A stretch of DNA of 64,000 nucleotides from Epiperipatus broadwayi (GCA_028023455.1 JAQFVV010012989.1:124001-188000); one strand, 5' to 3'; counted from the first letter of the stretch, positions 38,586 to 51,420 are shown. Notes: generated from the letters alone by a model not told the origin. A program made the numbers and translations.

Positions 38586-39140
38586 TTTAATAATACATTT
38601 AAACATAGAAATATATGCAAGGTGAATAATAACGATATATAACTGAGTATCCATTGTCTTTATGCAAGTAGTGTTGAAAAATTAATAAACCACAAACTCT
38701 CTTTCATGGAGGGGCTAAACATATGCATTAACAAGAGAAAAGATATCAACACCAATTGAGCAATAGTAATAATATAAATAGTTATTTACATACACTCTCA
38801 TATGTAGAATAAAAACATTTAATTAATTAATACATATATCTGACAAAGCATGATGGCAAAGCAAAATACATATCATAGTCTATATGATATTTATCTTTTT
38901 TACTCTGACCCTCAGATGCTCTGCATATTCATTTATACCAAATACAAAAGCTGTTTTATCCAGTACAACAATCTAAGATACCATAACAAATATCAACCTA
39001 AAGAAGTCTTAATAATTTTTGAAATAAAATATTTATATGAATGTATTTTAAATAAAAATAATAAACTTTATATTTATATTTTTTCTTACCAATGCTTAGT
39101 AGAAAATATTGTCATAAATATCCCATAACACAATATATAA
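38586..39140. other. AT-rich DNA; a 92-residue frame of no known family
   Basis: The plus-strand frame at 38850-39128 is rich in Y, I and N and has no motif. I do not call it a gene. Confidence 0.35.
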
Positions 39141-39141
39141 A

Positions 39142-39223
39142 AAATATTAAAGAAATAAGCATATAATATAAAATGACAATAATAATTGTCATTTTATATT
39201 ATATGCTTATTTCTTTAATATTT
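39142..39223. repeat. Perfect palindrome, 39-bp arms, 4-base loop
   Basis: Positions 39142-39180 are the exact reverse complement of 39185-39223, with AATA at the tip. Pairing stops abruptly on both sides. There is no coding content; frames entering it are artefacts. Confidence 0.97.
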
Positions 39224-41560
39224 AAATTTATAAAAACATATTCTTATATGTTAAAGACTTTTACCCATAAACTTAAGCAAAAGGAATTAACAGTTCTTTC
39301 CATAGTAGGAGTTAATTCATTTAATAAGGAGTTTTTTTCTTCTCAATGGGAAGATATTGTACTAGTCTTTCCCTAGAGAATTCAAAAGAAAACATGCATA
39401 TAAAAGTTTAAATTTGGGAGCTGCTTTATATTTTTCCATCAATGCAATTAAATTCAACCGAAACCATATATTAACAAAGTCGGTAGCAGATTATAAATAG
39501 CAAACTAATTCCATTATAAGTTGATTACATTACTCAATGAATTTTTTTTTTTCCATTTTAAAATGTTTTATTATTATGTTACAGCTTCTAACTAGTTCTT
39601 ATAGTTCAGTTATATTCATTCCAGAAAATCATAATGAGAAAATAATATATTTCATTTATAGTTCTATAATTAATGAATTATAAACCAAAATGTTTATTAA
39701 TAAAATGTATAAAAATGGTTGTCAGCAATTGAGTGATCAAAATTCAGTAATAGAAGCAGCAACAAATTAAAATGATTCAATCTTACACAGCCAGGTCTTA
39801 TTCAATTTAATCACATCAATCACAGGCAGTCTGAGATGGTTAAAAAGTAATGTTGCTTAGATACAATTTATGAACAACCTTAAGCCCCCAAAAATTCAAC
39901 AGTTTTTTTGATTTAGAATAATCATTGATATGCCTTAGAAATAATTTCTAAAATTACGAGATTCTAGCTTTAAAAACAATAATAATAATAATATTCAACG
40001 AATATTTGAACATGAAAGGAATTTGAAACACTTTTTCCTTCATTGAGTAGCAAATAAACCAATGATCAACAAGTAAATTAGTTCTAGATGCTAAATTAAT
40101 AACAAGATAATGTCTTTTATGAACATTGCCTGAAATATCATAAATATTGAGAAATTTTAAATATTTTTAGAGAGTAAATTTTTAATATCTTTTCTCTTTG
40201 TGAAATTTATACAAAGCATTTTGAAAGTATCACATTTTATATCATTTTAAAAATTAGTTGAAATTGAAAAATAAGTTATTCTTATCTTTTCATTTTAAAG
40301 TTAGAGTTAACAAAGATATTGTCAATAAATTGGTTATTTGTTATTACTAATGTCAGTTTCAAAACTCTAAAAGACAAATATTAGTCTTAAGGAACAATAA
40401 CCAAAAGTTTGACTTGACTAATAGACTTTATAATAAGGCAAAATTCATTCTTAGCATTTTTATTGTTTCTTTTTAATAGTTAAAAATTGCATTTTTCATG
40501 GTTATTATTCTATGCATAGCTTAACATACACTGTAAATACAGCAATACAAGGATAACTATTAGCTTCTCACTCATTCATTTAGATAATTTAACTTGAAAA
40601 ATAAAAATGAATACAAAAATACTAATTACTTTTCTTTCTTTTTAATAACACCAATTTTATTTTTTTAAAACTTTGTCTTTTATACACCTGTGAATGAATA
40701 TTTTTTGCCACATTATTTTCATGTGATATATCATTAACTAATGGAATTGAAAATACTAGAAGTGTGACATTCACACTAGTATAAAGCTAATCCTTTTAAT
40801 TTCTTTAAGCTAGAGTTTCTAATTAAAGAAATTTCTCATCATGTGTTCATCTAGACAGTTACAATTATCTTTAATAAAGATTATTTCTCTTAATTAAATA
40901 ACATTTATTTTCAAACACACCAATTAATTTAAAATATCTTTCTATTAAATATTTATTACATTCATATTTATTAGTATTGTTACAATTATGTAATGCTTTT
41001 GATAAAATATTATCTTTTAAAATTAATCAGTCTTTTTATTCATCCTTTAAATGCTTACTCTTTTCTACATATATGTTTAAGTACCACACACACATATGCA
41101 TTCCAGAACTAATAAGTTATTTTAAAAATAACCAAGTAAAACCAAATTAACCTAACTAACAAGTTTATCAATTCAAAAGTTTTCCCTTATCAATTACCCT
41201 TAAGTACTAGTACATACTAAGAATTGTCAGCCCATCACACACACTTCCTTATGATTTGTAACTGAACACAACTGTGAAAGGTTAGGTTAAAAAGAAGAGT
41301 TTGGCTGAGATCATGTGAAAATGTACATTTTTGTGTGATTCTTGCAAAAGTAATAAAATGGCAACAGCAAGTATAAAAAATTCATTGAAGCTCAGTAAAT
41401 TGCTGGTCAGAGTTTTTGTTGTTTCTATACCAAAATCTTTATAACTTGTAAAAAGTTTAGTTTATTTTTTATTCAATAAATGTCCAAATTATTTTATGGA
41501 AAATTGGTGTTGTTATTTACATAATTTAAAAGAAAATAAAATCCACTCTCCATTGAAAAA
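39224..41560. other. AT-rich DNA, no gene seen
   Basis: Short frames only. No terminal repeats or RNA genes were recognised. Confidence 0.4.
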
Positions 41561-41564
41561 CAAA

Positions 41565-41950
41565 CTGTAGGTTTATTAAAAATGAAATGTTTAATGATTT
41601 CTTAAAAAGCATCAAAGTTAAGCAAAAACTTCTCAGTAGCATAAATGTTAAAAAAAAAAAAAAATCAAAGAAGTCAATAAAGCAAAACAACCCCCTTTCC
41701 ACCATCTAAAAATAAAGAAGAACTTTTCAGTAGCATAAATGTTTTTAAAAAAAAGTATATAAAAAAGTGAAAAGATGATAATTAAAAAGCAAACCAACCC
41801 CCTCCACCATCTAAAAATAAAGTGTTTGTTTATTAAAAATGAAATGTCTAAGTCTTAAGTTAAAAAAAGAAAACCCATATTATTTTCAAAAAGTGTTAAA
41901 AAAAATACTGGATAGAAAAACGAAATGTTTAAGGCTTTAGTCCAAAAAAA
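41565..41950. repeat. Diverged local tandem duplication
   Basis: CTTCTCAGTAGCATAAATGTT...CCACCATCTAAAAATAAAG occurs at about 41627-41718 and again at about 41723-41822. TTTATTAAAAATGAAATGT precedes the first and follows the second, and a weaker ACGAAATGTTTAAGGC lies near 41921. Poly-A interruptions suggest slippage-prone duplication. Confidence 0.65.
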
Positions 41951-42117
41951 AATTCATACTATTTTGGAAAAGTGTTGAAAAAAACAAACAAAATACTGTG
42001 TCTAAAAAAATAATGTATGTTTTAGCATATTGTCAGCCCATGAACATGTATATTGATGTGCATTTGGCAGAAACCAGCACCATCAAGTGGTGGAGTGTAT
42101 TATACGTACTAGTACTC

Positions 42118-42506
42118 AAATTTTATATACGTATCTATGAGGTTCTCCTGATTTCTTCACTTTTTTCTAAGAGCAAAGTTGATTAGTGGTTTTCTCACAT
42201 GTATACTTACACTAGGTTGTCTTATGGGATTGTTTGCAATTGTCATGTGAGCAGCTTCTTTAAAATTTGTACGTACATGGTCTGCTATATACCAATGAAC
42301 ATTCAATTGGGAGAATACAAAAATATTGAATAGAGAAGGTACAAAGAAGAAAATTTAAAGAAGCTTCTTACATGACAATGGCAAACATCCCATAAGTCAA
42401 TCTAGTGTAACTATATATAATGTATGAAAATGACTAATCAATTTTGCTCTTAAGAAGAAAAAGTGAAGAAATCAGGAGGAACCTCATAAATAAGTATATA
42501 AATTTT
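42118..42506. repeat. Foldback repeat with about 150-bp arms
   Basis: The arms at about 42118-42270 and 42351-42506 are inverted, with moderate divergence. GATTTCTTCACTTTTT, TTGTCATGTGAGCAGCTTCT and GGTTCTCCTGATTTC pair with their complements on the right. About 80 bases separate the arms. Peptides read across an arm are by-products. No target duplication is obvious. Confidence 0.65.
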
Positions 42507-42517
42507 CTACTGACTGT

Positions 42518-42680
42518 GTCAGGATGGATCAGTTAGTTAGAGTGTTACCTTAAAATTCAGTACTCAAGAATCTAAGGATCCAGCTTCGATTCCCATGCTA
42601 GTACTGTTACTGGTCAGGCCAGCAACACCTAAAGAAGAGAAGAGAGTAATACCTCTTAAAACATTGTGTATATACTGACC
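42518..42680 (+). repeat. tRNA-derived SINE
   Basis: An A box (TGGATCAGTTAGTTAGAG, 42525-42542) and a B box (GCTTCGATTCC, 42583-42593) are in the right order, about 45 bases apart, close to tRNA consensus (TRGCTCAGTTGGTTAGAG / GGTTCGATTCC). A non-tRNA body follows (GTACTGTTACTGGTCAGGCC). It lies right next to the foldback at 42118-42506. The head resembles an elongator tRNA with an expanded anticodon region, but it is not foldable as an intact tRNA, so I call it a SINE head. Confidence 0.6.
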
Positions 42681-43390
42681 TGTTTGATTTGCTATTACCA
42701 ATAGTTGAATATATTTGGAATATTTAAATAAAGTTACATTTTTCTAAAGACATTCAATACTCATATTAGATGAAGGAAATAGTCTACATATATATCACAA
42801 CTAAATCACCATCATTACAAACCTTCAGGAAAACACTCTATCAACTCATGCTTTAAAAGTTCAAAATTTTTTAGTAATTGTATTTTCTGCAAAAGTATGT
42901 TCCATGGTAACATTAGTCAGAAAATATAATATTTTGTATTTAAAAATAAAATATTTCTGTAAAAAATAAATATATAATAGTATATATTTTTAATTTATAA
43001 TAATTATTGCACAAGTACTATGCAAAAATAATCATAAACTTTCTAAAAAAAAATCAAGTATTTAGTCATTCATAATATCTTCTATATCACAAAGTTCAAA
43101 ACCGCCAAGAATACAATGAGTGCTCATCAATGTGGAGCTAACCATACTTTGAAATTTCCACTTTTTCAATTGTCCTGACACCTTTAGACATTTTTTGAAA
43201 TTAAAATATTAAAATAAAATGTGAATTTTAATGTTTGAAAAAAAAAAAAAGTTCACAAATTTCTCAGTAGAGGGTGAAAAATGCAAATTCAATTTCTTAA
43301 TTTCAGCTCAATAAAATATCAGTCATCAAAATAGATAAAATGAACAAAACTGATTTCAAGGATGGTTTAAAATGTCGCCTGCCAACAATA
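42681..43390. other. AT-rich DNA, no gene seen
   Basis: Nothing recognised apart from A/T homopolymers. Confidence 0.35.
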
Positions 43391-43880
43391 TTAGGCTGAA
43401 CAATCCTGAAATATTGCATTGCCATATTATATGTGTCAATTTTTCAAAATTCTTTCTTTGAATTCATTTTTCACATACACAGGCAGGGAGTTATTCTTAT
43501 TCAAATGTAAAAAAGAAAAACAACGTATGCAAATATTAAAAAAATGTGGATCGAATCAAAAATGTCCATTTGATGAAAATGGTTATATAGAGATTATAAG
43601 ATTTTTGTTTCTATTAAGACAGCAGTTTAAAAAGTAAGTTTTATCTAAGCAATCCAATGAGAAGTTATGACTTTAATCTTTCATTTCTTTTTTTTTTTCC
43701 ATTTTAATTAGGTATAAATGCCCTAATATTTCTTTCTCACATTAAATGAAAGCATTTACTTAAAAAATATCACATTATCTATTACACAAGACTCAAAACT
43801 TGCCAAACCAATTTGAATGTGGTTTGAAAAGTGACACACAACACTGTTAGGCTGAACAATTCTGAAATATGGCATTGTTG
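43391..43880. repeat. Spaced direct repeat
   Basis: ATTAGGCTGAACAATCCTGA at 43391 recurs as GTTAGGCTGAACAATTCTGA at 43848, each followed by AATAT.GCATTG. The copies are about 457 bases apart and bracket the candidate exon at 43483-43633. Confidence 0.5.
43483..43633 (+). CDS. Candidate coding exon, weakly supported
   Basis: A pyrimidine-rich acceptor (TTCATTTTTCACATACACAG) precedes it and AA|GTAAGTTTT follows it. The open frame gives REL followed by FLFKCKKEKQRMQILKK and CGSNQKCPFDENGYIEII, a charged, cysteine-containing peptide that looks more protein-like than neighbouring frames. It enters at codon position 2, which is compatible with splicing from the exon at 18-92 (one base left over, giving a glycine codon). 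Chance compatibility is one in three. The length is 151 nt. I recognise no family, and direct repeats flank it, so it could also be repeat-derived. Confidence 0.2.
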
Positions 43881-44920
43881 CGTCAAATTATCATTGAAAC
43901 TCAACGCATGAACAAAATTTGAAAAATCCATTTGGTAAACATAGGTTAAAAATCAGTTACAAGGTTTGACCAATTGAACAAAAATATAAGTTTAAAAAAA
44001 CCATTTAAAAACTAAAATAAACTGCAAAATATATAACTTAATAGTTGTGATATTCTAAAATCCTGAAATTTAAGACTGCAAATAAGTCAATCTAAAGGCA
44101 TTACATTCTAAAACCTTTAAATTACTAAACTTCTAATATTTTGAAAATTGCAAATTGATAACTTTAATGTAGCAAAAAAAGATACAAATATTACAAATTC
44201 TATTACACACTTATTCATAAAAAAATTAAATTATTAAAAAATCAGATAAAAGCATATGATTAAGACTTGAAATATATATGGATTCTCAACTGTGTATTAC
44301 ATATAAAGTAAAACAAACATTAAATAATATTATCAAACAAGTAACAATAGTAGAAAAAGTTTGATATATTTTTATATCAGTTACATTTACGATCATCATT
44401 ATGCTGTAATAACCATACACTCGGATAACAGGTTACCTAGAAAAATATAATTATTAAAATGTTGAATTATTCAAAAATTATGCCAGTTTATTCATTATTA
44501 ATGTTTAATACTATATAAAATATAAAAGCAAAATGATTTCAATTTTATTTTAAATATTTAACTTTAAAAAAAAACAACAACAAAAACTATGGTAGTAGAT
44601 TATTTAATAAACTTTTTTTAACATGGTTACGTGTATTCAAAATGATGACTTGTGGGATAGCAAATAAGTATTAGAATAAAAGAATAAATAACTTTCATTA
44701 GACTATGTTTTATCACATATCCAATGCAACATTTTTTCAAATACAAATAGTGATAAGTAATAAAGCTAAATTATGAAACAAATCTTTTTATTAAATAACA
44801 ACTATAAGACAAATATTTTCTTTTTTACTGTTATAACTATCTGAGATATTTTGCAAAAATCCTTAAAATTTCTGCATATGAAAAATCATACGTTTTACAA
44901 CAGTACCGTCAACCGTTACT
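43881..44920. other. AT-rich DNA, no gene seen
   Basis: No recognisable element. Confidence 0.4.
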
Positions 44921-44923
44921 GTA

Positions 44924-44974
44924 GAGGATTGCCTTGACAACTGATTGAGATTATTGATATTGGTATTATTTAAG
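44924..44974 (+). mobile_element. MITE family M1, partial third copy
   Basis: GAGGATTGCCTTGACAAC followed by TTGAGATTATTGATATTGG and TTTAAGC aligns with the right half of the M1 MITEs at 1245-1404 and 54141-54283. The left half is missing. Confidence 0.5.
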
Positions 44975-45039
44975 CATTCATTGCTTTCATGTGTGGGTAT
45001 ACAAATATATTAATATGAATGTTTTCATGGGTTGTAGAT

Positions 45040-45106
45040 ATAAATTAAAATCTTGCATGAATGAACCTGCAAATATGTTTATATATATATATGTGTGTGT
45101 GTAGTA
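45040..45106. repeat. Partial relative of the 378-579 foldback, plus (TA)n(TG)n
   Basis: ATGAATGAACCTGCAAATATG resembles the arm of the foldback at 378-579 and runs into (TA)n(TG)n at about 45081-45104. Confidence 0.4.
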
Positions 45107-45599
45107 AACACATTGTCCAAATTACTATGTAAAAAACTTTTTACACTTTTGATATGGAGTAAAATATACAATATACTTTCAAGTTATTCAAAAATTGTCA
45201 AGTTTTCAGTACTTACTACCATATTCCAAAAAAATAGTAATAAAAATACTAGAAAAATAAAAATTTATACAATTTTTTTTTATAACCATGGTTTTATTTA
45301 TTACACAAGAAAATAGGCTTCCTCAAGTAAAAATTTCTACCAGAACAAGCATAAAAATACACACATATAATTAATTACAATCCAAGTAGATTTGAGAAAC
45401 TATTTATTTAATAGAAAATTATATGATTGTGGCCTGCTGGTATTTTTATTGATATATATAGACACATATATATATACAATTGTTTTAAATAATAAATCCT
45501 CATATGGTCCATTTTCCTTTTCTGTTGTCTTTAGTTATAAAGAATTACTGCAGGAAGTGTGAAAATTAATCAATCTAATTATTATTATTAACAGATTGA

Positions 45600-46095
45600 T
45601 TTTAATTTAACAAAATAAAGAAATTTCTTCTAATTTTTTGACACTTTGCAACAAATATTTAAAAGAATCTAACAGAAAAATGGGATCATTTTCTTTTATT
45701 TATACTAAGTGGGAGGGTGAGTCATTATTATAATAGCATTTACTATTTTAAATGATTGTATAGAATATGTTCACATTGTGAATCATTATATTTACATATT
45801 TTTTACTTAATATTTGTTACAAATTTAAAAAAAAAAAAGAAGAAATTTCTTTACTTTATTAAATCAAAATTAACCTGTTTAATAAATATCTTACAATTAA
45901 TAATTGGATTAATTAATTTTCACACCTTTTACTTTAATTATTCAAAACAATCTACTTTATAACCAAAGAAAACCTAATAAGAAAATGAGATCATTTTCTT
46001 ATTATTAGTATTATGGAGTATTAAAGTGGGAGTGTGTGCCATTTACTAAAACAGCATTTATTATTTAAAATATTTGTATAGAATGTTATATATAT
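45600..46095. repeat. Diverged tandem duplication, about 310-bp spacing
   Basis: GGGATCATTTTCTTTTATTT..AAGTGGGAGGGTGAG..AGCATTTACTATTTTAAATG (45680-45760) aligns with GAGATCATTTTCTTATTATT..AAGTGGGAGTGTGTG..AGCATTTATTATTTAAAAT (45986-46070). Both are followed by TTGTATAGAAT. Confidence 0.6.
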
Positions 46096-47225
46096 AATCT
46101 GTTAAATAAAAAGCAATGATAGTTGATCCATGAGCTTATAATGAACGTTTTGGAATTTACAGTTGAACTACTGATTTGTTGTAATCTGTTTAATTTTATG
46201 TTAGCCATTCTTACTTCTTCATGATGTATATCACATAAGATATTTTGTTTAAAAAATGAGCTTTATTTTTGCATTTATTTGGGTACTATTTTGACTTACT
46301 TTTATGTTGTCTATTTTCCTACTCTTTTCCTCACTCTCAATAATAGTAGTGTCTCACAAAAAAACTATGTTTTAGATTCTAAATGCTACACATATTATTG
46401 TCTGTGATTACTTAACTATTGAATAAAAGCATTTAAATATTTGTTTTTTCTTTTGTATTTCTGGTTACATATAAACTATGGTGGTTATAAAGACATTTTT
46501 TCACATATTTCTAGATGCAAAAAAGTTTAAAATTACTAATGTACAGCATTTAATGCATGATTTATGATTTACTTTATTAAATCCAACTTTTTGGCCCCAA
46601 ACTCAGATTAAGCCAGTAAATTCACCCTGGCCAGTATGTATTGGTAAACAGCCTATTGATGTTTTATTATCACAAGAGCATTTGCTAAACAATAAAAGTT
46701 TTAGCAACAAGAATATTCAAAATGAAAATTAAATCTCAACTGATTCTTTCACTCATTGACTTAAAGATTGGTTAAAATAATGACCAATTAATAAATACAA
46801 ATTAATTAATAGCACTGAGCTAGCTTTTGGCAAAACACTACCAGAATCATAGTGCTGAAAATGAAATTTAGAAATTTGTATTGCTTGCTTCTGTTTAGGT
46901 CTCAGTAAGGTACTACAAGACTCCTTTCAATTAATACAATTTTTTTTCCAGATTAAAATAAAGCCAAGTGATAAATATGTTTTCATAATAGACAAGTAAA
47001 ATTCTAAACAGAATCCAAAAAATATTAAAAGATCTGACAAATGATAATAAAGATTATTAAATAAATTGGCATTTTTATCATGTAATGAAGTAATATTAAT
47101 CGAATATGATGATGATGATTTTGTGAAGTTCCAATTAACAAAGTTGATAATTGTGCTGTTGTTGTCAGTTCAAATTATAATCTATGGAATGTACTTAAGG
47201 TTTTGAGTGCAATATGTATAAAGAC
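46096..47225. other. AT-rich DNA, no gene seen
   Basis: No recognisable element before the LINE remnant that follows. Confidence 0.35.
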
Positions 47226-47229
47226 TTTG

Positions 47230-48125
47230 TTTTGAAATTAATGTTTTAAAAAAAAACTCAATTTCTTTATTATCCAGTGGTGAAAGAAAAATCCTCAGCA
47301 GCAATAAAGTGGATGGTTGTCAACTTGAAAATATAAGCCAATTTAAATATCTTGATAGCTCTGTAAATAGAAAAGTGGACTTGGAAATTTAACAAGTTAA
47401 GTATAAAGTACTTTTTTATACAAAATTACTACTGCAACTAAATTAGCTGTATATCGAGCTATTACTTTATCTAATTTATTGTATGGAAGTGAAACATGGG
47501 CATCTGATTAAGTTATTGGAAAATTATCATTCAAGAATGTTAAACAAAAATTTAAAAATACAGTAGTCAGATTGTAAAACAATCAATATATTCTTCAACT
47601 TATTAGATGTAATATTATAGAGACAACTATAGTTAAATCACATCTTCACTGTATTGGACATACAAAAAAAAAAAAAAAAGGAATAATCTAAGACTACCTA
47701 AACGAGTAATTTCTGCCAAACTTGATCTTGGTTTCCTGAATAAGACAGGCCACATTTATGTTATAAAAATTATCTTAAAGGCATTTTGAAGATGTTCAAT
47801 ATTGATTAATTTATTTTGAGAGGATATAGTAGATAATAGAATACATTGGAGAGCTACAATTAGACATGGTGTTGAAGTACTTCAGAAAGAAATGGTTTCT
47901 GCAGAAGTTAAAAGACAACTTCGCAAAATGTCAAATAAACAAAAAAATGAACCAGTGTGTTTTATGTGTAGATATATTTGCGGTTTACAGGATTGGCTTG
48001 TAAAGTCATCGGAAAACCTATCTCTAATGAATTTAGAATATTATTATTATTATTTGTGGAGTTGGAATGGCTATACTCGTTTACGAGTGACTGATGATGA
48101 TGGTAAGATGTTACATTGCATGTAC
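47230..48125 (+). pseudogene. LINE reverse-transcriptase C-terminus, 5'-truncated and broken
   Basis: Plus-strand frames contain QLENISQFKYLDSSVNR, matching the conserved V.QFKYLGS segment that follows the YADD domain in many non-LTR retrotransposons. SNLLYGSETWASD (the YGSETW block), LRLPKRVISAKLD and RIHWRATIRHGVEVLQKEM follow, and finally a cysteine pair (VCFMCRYICG) where related elements have a zinc-finger-like end. Stops occur after VDLEI and TWASD and at later points. The catalytic core is absent, as in a typical 5' truncation. It is related in style to the fragment at 34740-35240; the clade (RTE-like or similar) is uncertain. Confidence 0.65.
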
Positions 48126-49300
48126 TGACAATAATAGTTATATACATTATATAAGGCGGCATTATATAAATCCTTTAAATTTATTATTAAAAAAAATAAT
48201 TCTGAAACACACACACACATTAATTATTAATGCAAATATTTTTACTTCTTTCATAAACTGCGATATATATATATATATTTTTCTAATAATCTTTTGTTTA
48301 ATAAAAAGCTTTTAACATGTGCACTAACTTATAAACCGTTTACTTATTCCGCCTGACTCGTTTTGAATGATAGATATTTTCACACAATAAATTAATTAAT
48401 GGAGTATTTTATATTTAATGTTATGAAACGTCACGGACGTTTAAAGTCGGTTCATGAAGAATTCCTGCAACCGGTTTGTCCTTACTTTTAGAGTGGTTTT
48501 AACAAATCAATACTATAATATTGATTTTTGTACAACAAAATCAAAGAAGTTAGAAACCAATAAAAATTCCTAACAAAGAATTTATCGAACCTTCTATAGC
48601 GGATTACAATTACGTTAATAAAAACTTTACTTTTTCATTTACAAAATTATTATTATTTTTAATTCTAAAAAGTTAGAAAGTACTTCGATATTCTTATATA
48701 CAATTTTAATTGCTTTCTATCATTAATTTTTAAAGACTCTCCAATCGATGCTAAAAGGATTGAGACGTCTTTTGACTCTGTTTTCTCCACAATGCAAACA
48801 TATAAAATATGTATGATTTTAAAAATAAAAGTATTGTACATCGTACATTGCAACATTTTTTTATTTTAATAAAAATCGGATATATAATTTTTAATATTGA
48901 TATTTTACCTAAAAATATATTTTATTTTGAATTTCTTGGAGTAGTCTTAATCTTTTGCAGCTTTTTTTTTTTTTTTTGCGATATATCTTACAACATCAAA
49001 GCAGGAACGTTATCTTTAAAATTTGAGGTTTGGAACTCATAAATAAATAAATATTAACATATGATAGTATGGCAAAAAAGTCAGTTTATTTTGATCATCA
49101 TAATAAGCAGCCCCTTGTAAACAGTATAATATTCTAACTGCAGAAAAGATAAAAAAACAAAGGATGAGTGTTAAGATGACTATACAATGAAATAATGATG
49201 CAGTGATTTAATGTAGTACTAACAGACTCTGAAGCCCAAGTTTATAGATTGCAACTCCTGCTCTGATATGTCCAATGGTTGTAATTTTTGTAAATTCTCA
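48126..49300. other. AT-rich DNA, no gene seen
   Basis: There are short (CA)n near 48208, (TA)n near 48263 and a T16 run near 48963. No coding or RNA gene was recognised. Confidence 0.4.
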
Positions 49301-49359
49301 GCAATAAATCATTTGATTTATGCTATGATTTTAGTTGTTTGTTTGATATCTTGTTGGTT

Positions 49360-49520
49360 CAGCACAGAATACATATATTAGAGATCATTTATCTTTTCCA
49401 CATGTATGTGGTCATGTGTATCAGTTCTATAATATGAACTGGATAGCTGTAGGGAGTTTGAATGTCTGAGTTTAAGTCCCTTATAATTACATTAAGTTTA
49501 GTGCAGAAAATATACATGTA
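49360..49520 (-). repeat. SINE-like repeat related to the R1 head
   Basis: GTCTGAGTTTAAGTCCCTTA has a B-box-like core. TTCAGCACAGAATACATATA and TCATTTATCTTTTCCACATG match R1 body motifs. It is the opposite-orientation relative of 20800-20930. Confidence 0.5.
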
Positions 49521-49545
49521 TTTAAATATTATATATATAATATAC

Positions 49546-50844
49546 TGTATTTTTGGGTACAAGTTTGCATTGGCAATTTAGAATTTTAAAATCCCAAATT
49601 TCCTAAAAGAAAATAATATTTCTCTTTTTAAATATCTGATTGTATTTTTATTTTTTTTTGACAACCCAAGTTATATATATATTAAGTTAAAAAAATTAAA
49701 AAGATATAAAAAGAATACCAAAAAGTTGCTTTGATTTTTACTAAGATAATAAAATAAATTATTATAGCAAAATTAATTAGCTAAAATCACAGCATTCTTT
49801 CACTGTAATTAAAGATGGTGACCAAAAGGGAGGGAAATGTGATTTTGAAACAAAAATAAATTAAATTTTGTTAATGTTAACAGGTGTCAACAGGATATGT
49901 GTGGTTGACAAAAATGAGGGAGGCAGTATAAAAAGCGAATACATCTTGTGTCAAAAATCTTCATATTTTTTTGTCTGGTGTTATATGTGACCTAAAATAG
50001 CCATTTGGATATAAATTAATTTCCTCTGCAAGGTCATATAAAATGTGCCAAGCTACTCGCACCAATGGAATGAATCATTGTAATATGTGTGAGTAGAGAA
50101 AAGTTTATTAGCCAATATTTTCTTCCTTCCTGAAGTTATAATAATACTATGGGTGAAGCCTTTGCCCCTACAAGCTGTATGAAGAGTGTACAATGGATCT
50201 CACTCAGAATAAAAAAAATCTATGTATGGAAATGTACACTGTACTATACATGAACAATTAAACTTACCAGTAAGAAACTTTATTGCATAATTTAAAAGTG
50301 ATCATTTTCTTGAACTATAATGATACTAATATTGTGTTGAGTCAGACTAATAAAAACCTAAATCTTAAAAGTAATAATTTTTAATAATCATTTAATTTTG
50401 ATTTCATACTTTTATTCTCTTATTAATGTTATAAATATTTTAATTATGAATTAATAAACCTTCTGAATATAATTTACATTGTTGTTTATTAAGTTTGTTA
50501 TTAATAGGATAAAATTATTTAAATTCAACAATTATTACTTTACCAAATAAATTACATTGCTGTATTAAAAAATACAATCTTCTGGGAATAGCAAATAATT
50601 TTATTGTAGTAACTAATAAAGATAGAGAATATACCAGTGAATTCGTGTATAGAATTCTGGCATCTTTCAAATAAATTGAAAGCTGGTTCTGTCATCATCT
50701 ATTATTCAAGTTTAGTTATGTTAAGTGGGTTGCATGACCAGGAAAAATAATTGTGCTTAATAAAATTAGCAAAAATGAAAATTTGGTCACCGAATGTGAA
50801 GCATATAAATCATATAAAATCCCATGATACTATTGAATGGTACA
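49546..50844 (+). mobile_element. 5' LTR of an LTR retrotransposon (5' end truncated)
   Basis: This aligns over about 1.3 kb with 52761-54123 (for example TACAAGTTTGCA, TTCTCTTATTAATGTTATAA and AATTGAAAGCTGGTTCTGTC), with many substitutions and small indels. A TATA box (TATAAAAAG, 49927-49935) with TCTGGTGTTATATGTGACC downstream suggests the polymerase II start. It ends ...GGTACA, one base before a primer binding site. Compared with the 3' LTR it lacks about 80 bases at its left end, where SINE and TA-repeat DNA begins. The divergence of the two LTRs implies an old insertion. Confidence 0.75.
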
Positions 50845-50845
50845 A

Positions 50846-50860
50846 TGGCATCCAACATAG
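50846..50860 (+). promoter_or_regulatory. Decayed primer binding site (tRNA-Lys type)
   Basis: TGGCATCCAACATAG follows the 5' LTR. It differs from the tRNA-Lys site TGGCGCCCAACGTGG only at transitions, of the kind CpG decay produces. It marks where minus-strand DNA synthesis would be primed. Confidence 0.5.
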
Positions 50861-51420
50861 TTGCTTATGAGCCACAACAGTGACCCAGAACATGAGATAA
50901 GATTAGATATTACAAAAAATAAAATTTTTAAAATAAATATTGTTTAAAAAAAAAAAGAATTGTGTATGTAGGTAGGGAAAAGAGTAGACAAAATGATGGG
51001 AAATAAAGTAGCTCGGAAGGAAAAGCGACAGCAGGGGAAAGAATATTGACAAATGTGTTAGTGAAATATAAATAATAAAATAAAAACTAAGCAAGAAATG
51101 CAAGATAGAAATAGAAGTGTATGGAATTAAGAAGTGAAAAAAGTAGTAAGACCATGGAAGAAGACAAAAAGGAAGAGATAAAAAACATGGAGCCATTAAT
51201 AAAAATATTAAATAACTGATAATAGAATTTAAAAAAGAAATTAAAAAAAGAAATAAGCAAGTTCAAAGTAGAAGTCAGAGTAGAAATTAAAGAAATGAGA
51301 GAAGAGTTGAGAAAAGTTGTAGCTAAGAAGATAGTAAAAAGGGAGAGAATATAGAACCAGGGGAAATAGAAGGAGACAAGCAAGAGAATCCAGAGATGAA
51401 GGTAGTAGAAAGTAAAAAAA
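50861..51420 (+). other. Leader region of the LTR retrotransposon
   Basis: This is purine-rich sequence between the primer site and the gag core. Frames such as KEISKFKVEVRVEIKEM and KKVVRPWKKTKRKR suggest a charged, coiled-coil-like N-terminal part of gag, now broken by stops. Confidence 0.4.

Noticed and set aside
38850-39376. Plus-strand frames of 92 and 67 codons
   Set aside because: Low-complexity composition, and the second starts inside the perfect palindrome.
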